Counted from the stretch's first letter, positions 33,774 to 42,144 are shown. The stretch is DNA of 42,144 nucleotides from DASPWV01 sp046727855 (GCA_046727855.1 JBKPDL010000007.1:1-42144); one strand, 5' to 3'. The notes: generated by a model from the letters alone, not told the origin. Program-made: numbers and translations.

Positions 33774-35117
33774 ATGCGTCGTTTTCTCAGTTGCATCTGC
33801 GCTGTGGTTCTACTCGGCGCCGCGTTGCGCGCCGCTGACACACCGACTCTGCGCGTGCCCTACACAGATTTCACGCTGCCCAATGGGCTGCACGTAATCC
33901 TCCATCGCGATTCGAGCGTTCCCGTGGTTTCAGTGAACGTTTGGTACCACGTCGGGTCGGCGAACGAACGCCCGGGCCGGACCGGGTTCGCGCATCTTTT
34001 CGAGCACCTGATGTTCGAAGGATCGAAGAACGTGCGCGAGGGGGCGTTTGACGAGTGGCTCGAAGCGGTCGGTGGCAACAACAACGGATCCACGACGACG
34101 GACCGTACGAATTACTACATTGACCTGCCGTCGAATGGACTCGAGCTGGCGCTCTTTCTCGAATCGGATCGCATGGGATATCTGCTCGAGCCGATGACTC
34201 CCGAGCGGGTCAACGGGCAGCGCGATGTGGTGAAGAACGAACGGCGTCAAAGCTACGAAAATGCGCCCTACGGCAAAGCCTTCCTGCGACTGCCTGAGCT
34301 TTTGTATCCGCCGAATCACCCCTATCACTGGTCCACAATCGGATCGATGGAGGATCTGTCGGCCGCGAGTTACGAAGATGTGGTCGCGTTCTTCAAGACG
34401 TATTACCTGCCGAACAACGCGAGTCTCGTGATCGCCGGCGACATCGACATTGCCGAAACTCGTCGTCTTGTCGAGAAATGGTTTGCGGAGATCCCGCGCG
34501 GTCCCGATCCTCCTCCGATCGCTCCGCCCGCGGTGCTGCTGACCGAGGTCAAGAAAGAAACGATGACGGATCGCGTGCAACTGCCACGGTTGTATCTCGC
34601 ATGGCACACACCGGCCGTGTTGAATCCGGGTGATTCGGCAATGGACATCGTGGCGAGTCTGTTGACGGGCGGAAAAAACGCGCGCCTCTATCAACGGCTC
34701 GTCTACCAAATGCAGATCGCGCAGGACGTGAACGCAAGCCAACAATCGTCCAGCCTGGGCAGCGTGTTCGTCATCACGGCGACCGCGCGTCCGGGTCAGA
34801 CGCTCGACAAGATCCAGCAGGTAATCGACGAAGAAATCGAAAAGCTCAAGGCGGCACCCGCCGATGAACGCGAGATGGCGCGGGCGATGAATCAAATCGA
34901 AGCGTCGTTCTTCCGGGCAATGGAGCGCGTGGGCGGTTTCGGCGGCAAGGCTGACCAGTTGAATGGGTATTACACGCGGACCGGCATGCCGGATTACTTC
35001 GAAGAGGACCTGGCGCGCTACCGTTCGCTGAGTGCGGCTGATATTCAATCGGCCATGGTGCGGTATCTGCCGAAAGATCGGCGCGTCGAACTCATAGTGC
35101 TTCCGGAGAGCAAATGA
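33774..35117 (+). CDS. M16 zinc peptidase, catalytic subunit
   Basis: A 447-residue periplasmic metallopeptidase. The signal peptide spans residues 1-21 (MRRFLSCICAVVLLGAALRA). The inverted zinc motif is HLFEH at residues 74-78, and the distal zinc-ligand region is VVKNERRQSYENAPYG. The C-terminal half is the second, non-catalytic M16 lobe (YYLPNNASLVIAGDI, VQLPRLYLAWHTPAV). ATG 33774 is chosen since it begins the signal peptide. The stop overlaps the start of a second M16 gene (ATGA). The pair therefore probably assembles as a heterodimeric peptidase like mitochondrial MPP. Confidence 0.94.
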   Translation: MRRFLSCICAVVLLGAALRAADTPTLRVPYTDFTLPNGLHVILHRDSSVPVVSVNVWYHVGSANERPGRTGFAHLFEHLMFEGSKNVREGAFDEWLEAVGGNNNGSTTTDRTNYYIDLPSNGLELALFLESDRMGYLLEPMTPERVNGQRDVVKNERRQSYENAPYGKAFLRLPELLYPPNHPYHWSTIGSMEDLSAASYEDVVAFFKTYYLPNNASLVIAGDIDIAETRRLVEKWFAEIPRGPDPPPIAPPAVLLTEVKKETMTDRVQLPRLYLAWHTPAVLNPGDSAMDIVASLLTGGKNARLYQRLVYQMQIAQDVNASQQSSSLGSVFVITATARPGQTLDKIQQVIDEEIEKLKAAPADEREMARAMNQIEASFFRAMERVGGFGGKADQLNGYYTRTGMPDYFEEDLARYRSLSAADIQSAMVRYLPKDRRVELIVLPESK

Positions 35118-36568
35118 ACGCGCGCCTTTCACCGTCCGTCTGGATCGCTCTCTTCGTCGTGATCGGCGTTGCTTCGACCGGCGCCCGGCAGAAGCCGGAT
35201 CGGACCGCTCCGCCAAAAACTAGCGCGCCGCCGGCGCTGAAGTTGCCGCCGTTCCAAAAACAGAAGCTGTCCAATGGATTGGCCGTGCTGATCGTGGAAC
35301 AGCACGAAGTACCGATTGTGCAGGTCAACTTGATCGTGCGGGCAGGCGCCGCTGCGGATCCTGCCGGCAAGTTCGGTGTCGCGAGCATGACCTCGGCGAT
35401 GCTCGACGAAGGGGCGGGCACCAAGTCCGCGCTGGAACTCGCAGATGCGATCGAGTTCCTCGGCGCAAACCTATCGACGACGAGCTCCTTCGATTATTCA
35501 GCGGTCAGGATGTCGGTGCCGGTGGCGCGGTTCGGCGACGCTCTCCCGCTCTTGGCGGACGTCACAGTTCGCCCCTCGTTTCCCGCGGAGGAACTCGAGC
35601 GCTTGCGCAAGGAACGCCTTACGGCGCTATTGCAGGCGCGCGACGATCCGGCCGCGATCGTCGGCGTCGCGTTTCCGCGCCTCGTGTTTGGCACTACACA
35701 TCGTTATGGGACTGCAACCGGCGGTACTGCAGCGGAGCTCAAAGCGATGACGCTCGACGACCTGCGCGCCTTTCACCGCACGTACTATCGCCCGGAGCAC
35801 GCGACCTTGATTGTGGCCGGCGATGTGACGCAGGCGACGGTGGTGCCGCAGCTCGAAAAAGTGTTTGGCTCGTGGAAGGGGCCGGCCGACGCCACCGCGA
35901 TCGCCACTGTTCCAGAGCCGAAGCAATTGGCGAAGCGGCAGATTTATTTGATCGACAAGCCAGGCGCCGCGCAGTCGCAGATCCGCATCGGGTGGGTGGG
36001 GGTTCCGCGTTCGACACCCGATTTCCCGACCCTCGAGGTGCTGAACACGATCCTCGGCGGCGCCTTCACGTCGCGGCTCAATCAGAACCTGCGCGAGGTC
36101 CACGGTTACTCGTACGGTGCGCGGTCGATCTTCGATACTCGGTTATCAAACGGCTTGTTCTATGCAACCGCGGGCGTGCAGACCGACAAGACGGCGGAGG
36201 CGCTGCGCGAGTTCTTCAACGAGTTTGGCGGCATGCTCAAGCCGATCCCGGGCGAGGAGCTGCAGAAAGCCAAAAATTACGTGGCCTACGGCTTCCCCGC
36301 CGAATTTGAGACCTCGAGCGATCTTGCGCGCAAGGTCGAAGAGCAGGTCGTCTACAGTCTGCCCGAGGAATACTTCCCGTCGTTCGTACGCGCGGTCACG
36401 CAGGTCGGCAATCCCGACGTGCAGAAGGCAGCGGCGCGCCACATCCAACCGGACAAGTTTGCCGTGGTGATTGTCGGCGATCGAAAAGTGATCGAGCCCG
36501 GGATTCGCGCGCTCAATCTCGGACCGGTGGAGGTAATGAGCGTGGATCAGATCTTTGGCCCGCAATGA
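35114..36568 (+). CDS. M16 peptidase-like protein without zinc motif (partner subunit)
   Basis: A 484-residue exported homologue of its neighbour. The signal segment covers about residues 6-25, followed by a Pro/Ala-rich linker. Where HxxEH should stand the sequence is KFGVASMTSAMLDEGAGTKSA, with no His pair and so no zinc site. The C-terminal half keeps the substrate-binding region GYSYGARSIFDTRLSNGLFYATAGVQT, including the Arg/Tyr pair important in M16 partner subunits. It is an inactive but structurally necessary partner of the upstream catalytic subunit, as in other M16B heterodimers (family knowledge). ATGA overlaps both ends with the neighbours. Confidence 0.92.
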   Translation: MNARLSPSVWIALFVVIGVASTGARQKPDRTAPPKTSAPPALKLPPFQKQKLSNGLAVLIVEQHEVPIVQVNLIVRAGAAADPAGKFGVASMTSAMLDEGAGTKSALELADAIEFLGANLSTTSSFDYSAVRMSVPVARFGDALPLLADVTVRPSFPAEELERLRKERLTALLQARDDPAAIVGVAFPRLVFGTTHRYGTATGGTAAELKAMTLDDLRAFHRTYYRPEHATLIVAGDVTQATVVPQLEKVFGSWKGPADATAIATVPEPKQLAKRQIYLIDKPGAAQSQIRIGWVGVPRSTPDFPTLEVLNTILGGAFTSRLNQNLREVHGYSYGARSIFDTRLSNGLFYATAGVQTDKTAEALREFFNEFGGMLKPIPGEELQKAKNYVAYGFPAEFETSSDLARKVEEQVVYSLPEEYFPSFVRAVTQVGNPDVQKAAARHIQPDKFAVVIVGDRKVIEPGIRALNLGPVEVMSVDQIFGPQ

Positions 36569-37056
36569 TCGCGCTGAGCTTCGACGAACTGCTGGCGTAT
36601 ACCGATGAAGAGCGCGGCAAGTGGCGCGTGTGGTTCACAGCGCATCCTGCCGCCATGGACGTCCGCCTGCAGCCGGCTGGACGCTTCGCGACCGTTGGCG
36701 CGTTAGTCGATCATATCTTTCTCGTCGAAGCGCGGCACCTCGCCCGCCTGCGTACGGAGCAGGTTCCCGATGCCTCTGGAATTGCGCACGGCGATACCGA
36801 CGCGCTCTTCGCTTATGCCGCGAAGATCCGTGACGGGCTCCGCGGCTATGCCGCCAGGCTCGATGAAATCGAAGCGGTGCGGCCGCGTGAGTTCACAGTG
36901 CCATCGGGCACGGTCAGTATGACGCCGCGCAAGCTCCTGCTGCACATCGGCCTCCACGAAGTTCGGCACTGGGCGCAGATTGCACTTGGCGTTCGGCAGG
37001 CAGGACTCGACCCGCCCGGAAATCATGATCTCTTCTACAGCCGCGCGGTGGAGTGA
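36565..37056 (+). CDS. DinB-like four-helix metal-binding protein
   Basis: A 163-residue protein of the DinB/YfiT superfamily. It is all helical, with the usual metal-binding histidines: one in VGALVDHIFLVEARH (about residues 48-62) and two in LLHIGLHEVRHWAQIA (about 128-143), in the HxxxH pattern. Some members are thiol transferases using bacillithiol or mycothiol; others have no known role. It is translationally coupled to the M16 partner gene (ATGA) and to the flavoprotein gene (GTGA). Confidence 0.87.
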   Translation: MIALSFDELLAYTDEERGKWRVWFTAHPAAMDVRLQPAGRFATVGALVDHIFLVEARHLARLRTEQVPDASGIAHGDTDALFAYAAKIRDGLRGYAARLDEIEAVRPREFTVPSGTVSMTPRKLLLHIGLHEVRHWAQIALGVRQAGLDPPGNHDLFYSRAVE

Positions 37057-38270
37057 CCGACCCAATCGTCATTGTCGGCGCCGGCGCGGCCGGCCTCACG
37101 GCGGCGGCGTTTGCGGCGTCGAGCACTGACGCGCCCGTGGTACTCCTCGAGCGCACGCCAGACGGCGGGCGCAAGATCCTGATCAGCGGCGGCGGCCGCT
37201 GTAACGTGCTGCCAGCTATTCTGGCGCCCGAGAAATTCGTCACTGACTCGCCCGCGCACGTCATGAGAGGGCTGCTGCGCTCGTGGCCGCTCGTGCGGCA
37301 GCGCGAGTTCTTTGAACACGATCTCGGCATCCCGCTCGAACTCGAAACCGACACCGGCAAGCTCTTTCCGCGCTCGAACCGCGCGCGCGATGTACGCGAC
37401 GCTCTCGTCGCCCGTGCTCGCGACCGCGGCGTGCGTTTATCGTTCAACACGGCGCTCGAGCGGCTCACACCGACGAGCGATCACTGGATGCTGGAAACCA
37501 GTCAGGGGCCGCTTCGGGCTTCACGCGTGGTGCTCGCTACCGGCGGGTTGTCAGTGCCCGCCACGGGAAGCGATGGTGTTGGCCTGCGCGAGGCGGCGCG
37601 ACTTGGTCACGAGGTGCACGACACGTACGCTGCGTTGACGCCGCTTCTGTCTGCAGGCGTACCGCACGGCGCGCTGAGCGGCGTCTCGCTGCGTGTGCGC
37701 ATTCGTGCGCGGGCGCGTGAACGCTCGACCGAAACGTCCGGCGGTTTTCTGTTCACACATCGCGGCTACAGCGGCCCCTCAGTGCTCGACATTTCGCATG
37801 TTGCGGTGCGAAGCCAGGCGGGCGGCGAGAATCCCGCCGTATTGCGCGTCCAGTGGTCGCCGTTGACGGCGGACGACTGGGAAGCGCGCTTCTCGATCGG
37901 CGGCGGCGGTGTAGAGAACCTTCTGGCGCGCGAGATGCCGCAACGGCTGGCGGCGGCGCTCATGGCTGAGGCGGACGTTCCCGCGACTCGAGGCGTCAGT
38001 CAGCTGCGCCGTCAGGAACGTATCCGGTTGATCGGGCATCTGACGTCTTACGTTCTTCCGTGGACGAGCGATGAGGGCTACAAGAAGGCGGAGGTCACCG
38101 GCGGAGGCGTGGCGTTGACCGAGGTTGAGGCGCGTACGCTCGAGAGCAGGCGCCATCGAGGTTTGTTTTTATGTGGCGAGATGCTCGACGCATTTGGGCC
38201 AATCGGCGGTCATAATTTCGCGTGGGCCTGGGCAACTGGACGGTTGGCCGGATTAGGCGCGCGTGGCTGA
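37053..38270 (+). CDS. BaiN/HI0933-family flavoprotein
   Basis: A 405-residue FAD-binding oxidoreductase. IVIVGAGAAGLTAAAFAAS at residues 4-22 is the dinucleotide site, and KILISGGGRCNVLPA carries the family hallmark GGGRCN. The insert domain with FLFTHRGYSGPSVLDISH is typical of HI0933. The end, TGGGVALTEVEARTLES then GLFLCGEMLDAFGPIGGHNFAWAWATGRLAGL, holds the second FAD contact. The family includes BaiN, a putative bile-acid reductase, and proteins of unknown role. The start is GTG at 37053, overlapping the DinB stop. Confidence 0.92.
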   Translation: MTDPIVIVGAGAAGLTAAAFAASSTDAPVVLLERTPDGGRKILISGGGRCNVLPAILAPEKFVTDSPAHVMRGLLRSWPLVRQREFFEHDLGIPLELETDTGKLFPRSNRARDVRDALVARARDRGVRLSFNTALERLTPTSDHWMLETSQGPLRASRVVLATGGLSVPATGSDGVGLREAARLGHEVHDTYAALTPLLSAGVPHGALSGVSLRVRIRARARERSTETSGGFLFTHRGYSGPSVLDISHVAVRSQAGGENPAVLRVQWSPLTADDWEARFSIGGGGVENLLAREMPQRLAAALMAEADVPATRGVSQLRRQERIRLIGHLTSYVLPWTSDEGYKKAEVTGGGVALTEVEARTLESRRHRGLFLCGEMLDAFGPIGGHNFAWAWATGRLAGLGARG

Positions 38271-38280
38271 TAATCCTGCG

Positions 38281-38613
38281 ATGGAACACTATTACGATCC
38301 GAAAGATCTCGCGCGATTCCCAGAAGTGGGCGAGCATGCACCAGAGCTTTGGGAAAAGTTTTCCGCGTGGTACTCCGCCGTGTTCGCGGATGGCGCGTTG
38401 AGCGAACGTGAAAAGGCCCTCATTGCGTTGGCAGTCGCGCACGCGGTGCAGTGTCCGTACTGCATCGATGCCTTCACCTCCGGAAGTCTCGAGCGGGGCG
38501 CCACTCCGGAGCAGATGACCGAAGCGGTGCACGTCGCGTCGGCGATTCGAGGCGGCGCGTCGCTCGTGCACGCGGTACAGATGCGAAATCGCGCAAAGAA
38601 ACTGTCGATGTAA
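38281..38613 (+). CDS. AhpD-like protein associated with ArsS
   Basis: A 110-residue alkylhydroperoxidase/carboxymuconolactone decarboxylase-fold protein. The redox motif is CPYC at residues 58-61, inside ALIALAVAHAVQCPYCIDAFTSG. The preceding Glu and the following His (AVHVASAIRGG) complete the AhpD-type relay. The sequence opening YYDPKDLARFPEVGEHAPELWEKF matches proteins annotated as arsenosugar-biosynthesis-associated peroxidase-like. ATG 38281 is preferred; a GTG at 38263 overlaps the previous gene. Its stop shares a base with the ATG of the radical SAM gene (TAATG), so the two are made together. Confidence 0.9.
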   Translation: MEHYYDPKDLARFPEVGEHAPELWEKFSAWYSAVFADGALSEREKALIALAVAHAVQCPYCIDAFTSGSLERGATPEQMTEAVHVASAIRGGASLVHAVQMRNRAKKLSM

Positions 38614-39656
38614 TGGCGCTCGTCACGCTGCTCAATAGTCGCTCGCCGCTTGCATCGCCGGCATCCCAGCGGGCGATGCTCGAATCGCTGGCGTTGCCGC
38701 GATCGTTCGAGGAAGCCATCACGCTCGCCGGGTTGCCGCCACTCACGACGATTCCGCCAGCGGTGCTGCAGATCAACGTCGGCAAGCGCTGCAATCAAGC
38801 GTGCCATCACTGCCACGTTGACGCGGGACCCGATCGCATCGAAGTGATGACCGACGATGTGGTCGAGGCCGTCCTCGATCTGCTGCAGCACTCTGAGATT
38901 CCGACGCTCGATATCACGGGCGGCGCTCCAGAGCTCCACCCGCGCTTTCGCGAGATCGTTCAGCGTGGCGTCGCACTCGGGCGGCACGTGATCGACCGCT
39001 GCAATCTCACCATCACGACGCTTCCGAACTATCAAGATCTGCCCGAGTTTCTCGCCGCGCATCGTGTCGAGGTCACTGCGTCGCTTCCGTCGTACGCGGC
39101 CTCGCAAACCGATCGTCAACGTGGCGACGGCGTGTTCGAGCGATCGGTTCAGGCGCTGCAGCGTTTCAACGCGCTCGGCTACGGTTGTCAGGGATCGGGG
39201 CTGGTTCTGAACCTTGTCACCAACCCTGTCGGCGCGTTCCTGCCGGCGACGCAGGCGTCGCTGGAGCGGGAATGGAAGCAGGTGTTGAAGCGCCGCTACG
39301 GCATCGAATTCAATCGGCTGTTCACGATCACGAACATGCCGATCAGCCGGTATCTCGAGTGGCTGGAGCGCTCCGGCAATCTCGATGAGTACATGACGAA
39401 GCTTGTCAACGCTTTCAATCCGGCTGCCGTCGAGGGGCTGATGTGCCGCTTCACACTGAGTGTGGGGTGGGACGGTCGTTTGTACGACTGCGATTTCAAT
39501 CAAATGCTGGAGCTGGGCGCCGCGCGGGGTTCGGCTGAAACCGTGTTTGACCTGAAGCAGCGCGGGTTTGGCGGTCGTGCCGTCGTGACCGGCCCTCACT
39601 GTTTTGGTTGCACGGCCGGCGCGGGTAGTTCTTGCGGCGGCGCCACCGTGAAATAA
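38613..39656 (+). CDS. arsS: ArsS-type radical SAM/Cys-rich protein
   Basis: A 347-residue radical SAM enzyme. The [4Fe-4S] motif is CNQACHHC (Cys60, 64, 67). The SAM-binding glycine motif TLDITGGAPELHPRF follows. The C-terminal Cys-rich domain (DUF3641) includes LMCRFTLSVGWDGRLYDCDFNQML and HCFGCTAGAGSSCGG, which probably bind another cluster. In cyanobacteria ArsS attaches a 5'-deoxyadenosyl group to dimethylarsenite during arsenosugar synthesis with ArsM as partner (family knowledge). No ArsM is in this window, so the substrate here is open. The frame extends upstream to 38451 within the AhpD-like gene, but ATG 38613 gives the normal N-terminus. Confidence 0.9.
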   Translation: MALVTLLNSRSPLASPASQRAMLESLALPRSFEEAITLAGLPPLTTIPPAVLQINVGKRCNQACHHCHVDAGPDRIEVMTDDVVEAVLDLLQHSEIPTLDITGGAPELHPRFREIVQRGVALGRHVIDRCNLTITTLPNYQDLPEFLAAHRVEVTASLPSYAASQTDRQRGDGVFERSVQALQRFNALGYGCQGSGLVLNLVTNPVGAFLPATQASLEREWKQVLKRRYGIEFNRLFTITNMPISRYLEWLERSGNLDEYMTKLVNAFNPAAVEGLMCRFTLSVGWDGRLYDCDFNQMLELGAARGSAETVFDLKQRGFGGRAVVTGPHCFGCTAGAGSSCGGATVK

Positions 39657-39691
39657 ACTGAACGGTTAGTGTTCCGACACCAGGAGAACCT

Positions 39692-42144
39692 ATGCGCACG
39701 CTCCGCTTCCTCATCGTCGCGTTCACTGTAGTTTGCGGATCTGTGTGGGTTGCCGCACAGTCGCCTGCACAACAGGCGTCGCAATCGTCTGCGGCCTCCG
39801 GTTATCTGCTGCCGCCAAAAGTGATCGTCGACATTCTCGACGCGCCGCCGCCGCCAACGCTCGAAGTCAGTCCGGCGCGCGACGTCGTGGCGATCCTCGA
39901 GCGATCGAGCATGCCGACGATCGCGGACATGGCGCAGCCGGTGCATCGCATTGGCGGTGTGCGCATCAACCCGCGCACCAACGGGCCGCATCGCGCGGTC
40001 ACGTATCGCGCAATCAAGCTGAAGACGATCGCGGATTTTGCGGAAAAGAGCGTCACGGTACCGCCGGCGCCGAAATTGACGTGGATTGGCTTCTCACCAA
40101 CGGGTCAGCGCTTCGCGTTCACTCAAACACGCGAAAACGGCATCGAGCTGTGGGTGGGCGATACGGCAACGGGACAAGCGAAAGCGCTCACCGCGGCACA
40201 GCTGAACGCATCGCTCGGCGCACCGTGCTCGTGGGTGGCGGATGGCTCATCGTTCCTCTGCGGCTTCGTCAATCCAAGCCGCGGCACTCCTCCGGCCGAG
40301 CCCGCCGTTCCGACAGGTCCTAACATTCAGGAGAATCGCGGCCGGCTTGCGCCCGTGCGCACCTACGAGGATCTCCTCACCAGTGCGCACGACGAGGATC
40401 TGTTCGAGTACTACGCATCGAGTCAGCTCGCAATCGTTGATGCCGCGAGCGGCCAGCGGACACCGGTGGGCCGACCGGCGATCTATAGCGAGTTCTCCGC
40501 GTCGCCCGATGGCCAGTTCGTTCTCGTGGAGCGCATCAAGCGGCCGTTCTCGTGGCTCGTTCCCTACGACGACTTCCCGAAGTCGGTGGAGATCTGGAAT
40601 CGCCGTGGCGACATTGTCAAACAGATTGCGGATCTCCCGGTGGCCGATACTGTGCCCAACTCCGGCGTGCACATCGGCCCGCGCAGCTACCAGTGGAAAT
40701 CAATCGAGCCCGCGACCGTGACCTGGGCCGAAGCGCTCGACAAGGGCGATCCGAAAAACAAGGTGCCGTTTCGCGACAAGGTGATGACGCTCTCCGCGCC
40801 GTTTACCAGCGAGCCGACCGAATTCACGAAGACGGAATATCGATACAACACGCTGGCGTGGACCGAGAACGGCGCCGCGATGCTCACCGAAAACGATCGT
40901 GGCCGCCGCTGGACGCGCACGTGGATCATCGACAAGCCGGGCGCTGCGCCGCGCAAGCTCTGGGATCGCAGCCAGGAAGATCAATATGCCAATCCAGGCA
41001 CCCCGCTGCGCGAACCCAAGGCTTCGAATGTGTCGGCGGTGCAGCAGAGTGGCGACAGCATCTTCCTCGCGGGGCTTGGCGCCGCCCCGGAAGGCGCACG
41101 GCCGTTCGTCGATCGGCTCAATCTGTCGACGCTCAAGAGCGATCGTCTTTTCCAGACATCCGGCCGCTCCTATGAAACGGTCAGCGCCGTGCTCAATGAC
41201 GAAGGCACCAAGATCATCACTCGCTATGAGTCCAGGAACGATCCGCCCAACTACTTCGTCCGCGATTTGAAGACAAACGAGCGCAAGGCGCTGACCAACT
41301 ATCAGGATCCGGCGCCCCCGTTGCGCGGCGTTCAGAAGCAGCTCGTCACCTACAAGCGCAATGACGGCGTGGAGCTCTCAGCCACGGTTATCACGCCTCC
41401 GGGTTGGACGCCGGCGCAAGGTTCGTTGCCAACGCTGCTCTGGGCATACCCGCGCGAGTTCACCGATCCAAACAACGCAGGCCAAGTGACCGGCTCCGCC
41501 GATCGCTATACCTTGATTACCGGCCCCTCGCATTTGTTCTTCCTGACGCAGGGCTACGCCATCATCGACGATCCGGCAATGCCGATCGTCGGACCCGGGG
41601 AGACCGCCAACGATACTTACGTGCAGCAGCTCGTTGCGAGCGCGCAGGCGGCCGTGGACAAGGCCGTGGCCATGGGCGTGACCGATCGCAATCGTGTGGT
41701 CGCCGGTGGTCACAGCTATGGCGGGTTCATGACCGCCAATCTGCTCGGGCACTCCGACATCTTCCGCGCCGGAATTGCTCGCAGCGGCGCCTACAACCGC
41801 ACGCTCACGCCGTTCGGCTTCCAGAACGAGCAGCGGACGTTCTGGGAAGTGCCGCAAATCTACGGCAACATGTCGCCGTTCTTTTATGCCAATAAAATCA
41901 ACGAACCGATCCTGTTGATCCACGGCGAAGCCGACGACAACAGCGGCACGTTCCCGATTCAATCGGAGCGCCTGTATATGGCGCTCAAAGGGCATGGCGC
42001 AATCGTCCGGTATGTGACGCTGCCGTACGAGCCGCACGGCTACACCGGCCGCGAATCGGTGCTGCATACGATCGCGGAAATGCTCAATTGGGCAAACGAG
42101 TTCGCTAAGAACGCCAAACCGCGGCCGCCAACGTCGTCGCAGCA
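39692..42144 (+). CDS. S9D-type prolyl oligopeptidase family peptidase (glutamyl endopeptidase-like), partial
   Basis: At least 817 residues; the right end is cut by the window, with no stop codon reached. A signal peptide spans about residues 1-22 (FLIVAFTVVCGSVWVAA). A long beta-propeller region reaches about residue 580. The alpha/beta-hydrolase domain has the nucleophile elbow GGHSYGGFM (Ser675), ARSGAYNRTLTPFGFQNEQRTFWE, HGEADDNSGT (probable catalytic Asp748) and PYEPHGYTGRES (His782). These segments match chloroplast-type glutamyl endopeptidase (family S9D), which cleaves after Glu. GGAGAACCT precedes the ATG. It lies 35 bp after arsS in the same direction; co-transcription is possible. 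Confidence 0.93.
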   Translation, partial: MRTLRFLIVAFTVVCGSVWVAAQSPAQQASQSSAASGYLLPPKVIVDILDAPPPPTLEVSPARDVVAILERSSMPTIADMAQPVHRIGGVRINPRTNGPHRAVTYRAIKLKTIADFAEKSVTVPPAPKLTWIGFSPTGQRFAFTQTRENGIELWVGDTATGQAKALTAAQLNASLGAPCSWVADGSSFLCGFVNPSRGTPPAEPAVPTGPNIQENRGRLAPVRTYEDLLTSAHDEDLFEYYASSQLAIVDAASGQRTPVGRPAIYSEFSASPDGQFVLVERIKRPFSWLVPYDDFPKSVEIWNRRGDIVKQIADLPVADTVPNSGVHIGPRSYQWKSIEPATVTWAEALDKGDPKNKVPFRDKVMTLSAPFTSEPTEFTKTEYRYNTLAWTENGAAMLTENDRGRRWTRTWIIDKPGAAPRKLWDRSQEDQYANPGTPLREPKASNVSAVQQSGDSIFLAGLGAAPEGARPFVDRLNLSTLKSDRLFQTSGRSYETVSAVLNDEGTKIITRYESRNDPPNYFVRDLKTNERKALTNYQDPAPPLRGVQKQLVTYKRNDGVELSATVITPPGWTPAQGSLPTLLWAYPREFTDPNNAGQVTGSADRYTLITGPSHLFFLTQGYAIIDDPAMPIVGPGETANDTYVQQLVASAQAAVDKAVAMGVTDRNRVVAGGHSYGGFMTANLLGHSDIFRAGIARSGAYNRTLTPFGFQNEQRTFWEVPQIYGNMSPFFYANKINEPILLIHGEADDNSGTFPIQSERLYMALKGHGAIVRYVTLPYEPHGYTGRESVLHTIAEMLNWANEFAKNAKPRPPTSSQ

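Noticed and set aside
33653..33841. 62-codon minus-strand frame in the gap before the M16 operon
   Set aside because: Starts within the M16 coding region, has no ribosome site and resembles no known protein; it is probably chance openness of a GC-rich gap.
33930..35216. 428-codon open frame antisense to the M16 gene
   Set aside because: No recognisable domain, and the opposite strand has an intact M16 peptidase with HxxEH.
38292..39599. 435-codon open frame antisense to the AhpD-like and ArsS genes
   Set aside because: Arg/His-rich shadow of two genes with clear active-site motifs.
33521..39691. RiPP precursor peptide gene near the radical SAM enzyme
   Set aside because: Gaps between genes are 0-35 bp and the single larger gap (33521-33773) has no short frame with a plausible leader and core.
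1..42144. tRNA or rRNA genes, insertion sequences, prophage or toxin-antitoxin genes
   Set aside because: I saw no cloverleaf-like segment with a T-loop motif, no rRNA-like stretch, and no transposase, integrase or phage protein among the frames.

Overview
The window looks like a chromosomal stretch of a GC-rich, Gram-negative bacterium, most probably an acidobacterium of the Vicinamibacteria type. This taxonomic guess is inference. It rests on the gene set: an Oar-like TonB receptor with a carboxypeptidase-regulatory domain, a DUF1501/DUF1800 pair, a winged-helix/TPR regulator, M16 peptidase pairs, a glutamyl endopeptidase-type S9 peptidase and several secreted enzymes. It also rests on the many short dispersed palindromes and word-like tandem repeats between genes. 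I see no rRNA, tRNA, CRISPR array, transposase, integrase or phage gene. The 33 coding regions cover almost everything, many with 1-4 bp start/stop overlaps.

Layout. 1-3147: a small membrane protein, a DUF4097 beta-repeat secreted protein, and a UMF1/Atg22-type MFS transporter flanked on both sides by CTCCCTGATC-rich tandem arrays. 3148-10297: a seven-gene operon read leftwards, encoding a TetR repressor, a HlyD-type fusion protein, an ABC ATPase, a TolC-type outer-membrane channel, a second ABC ATPase and two ABC-2 permeases. Together these are a complete tripartite exporter of the YbhGFSR type, with a near-perfect 20-bp palindrome at the head as the likely repressor site. 10374-19672: a TIGR01777 epimerase, a DUF1501/DUF1800 secreted pair, a large PIG-L-type deacetylase and an Oar-like TonB receptor. 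19839-22575: a FAD oxidoreductase, a TfoX-N-like protein and a complete Ada alkylation-repair protein whose 3' end contains a long hairpin repeat. 22665-27783: a penicillin acylase family hydrolase, a small secreted protein and a gamma-glutamyltransferase. 27822-32348: isocitrate dehydrogenase, PurE, PurK and a winged-helix/TPR regulator in one tightly packed leftward operon. 32438-33520: a small secreted protein and an outer-membrane barrel. 33774-39656: a rightward, mostly overlapping run of an active M16 peptidase, an inactive M16 partner, a DinB-like protein, a BaiN/HI0933 flavoprotein, an AhpD-like protein and an ArsS-type radical SAM enzyme. 39692-end: an S9D-type peptidase cut by the window edge.

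The least ordinary points are four. The exporter's ATPase pair appears asymmetric, with one degenerate and one consensus ATP site. The ArsS/AhpD-like pair lacks ArsM in this window and is embedded behind a peptidase pair. A central-metabolism/purine operon ends in a sensor-like regulator. Several families of intergenic repeats are present, two of which have become part of coding sequence (the MFS and Ada C-termini). I did not find a clearly new defence or mobile system.
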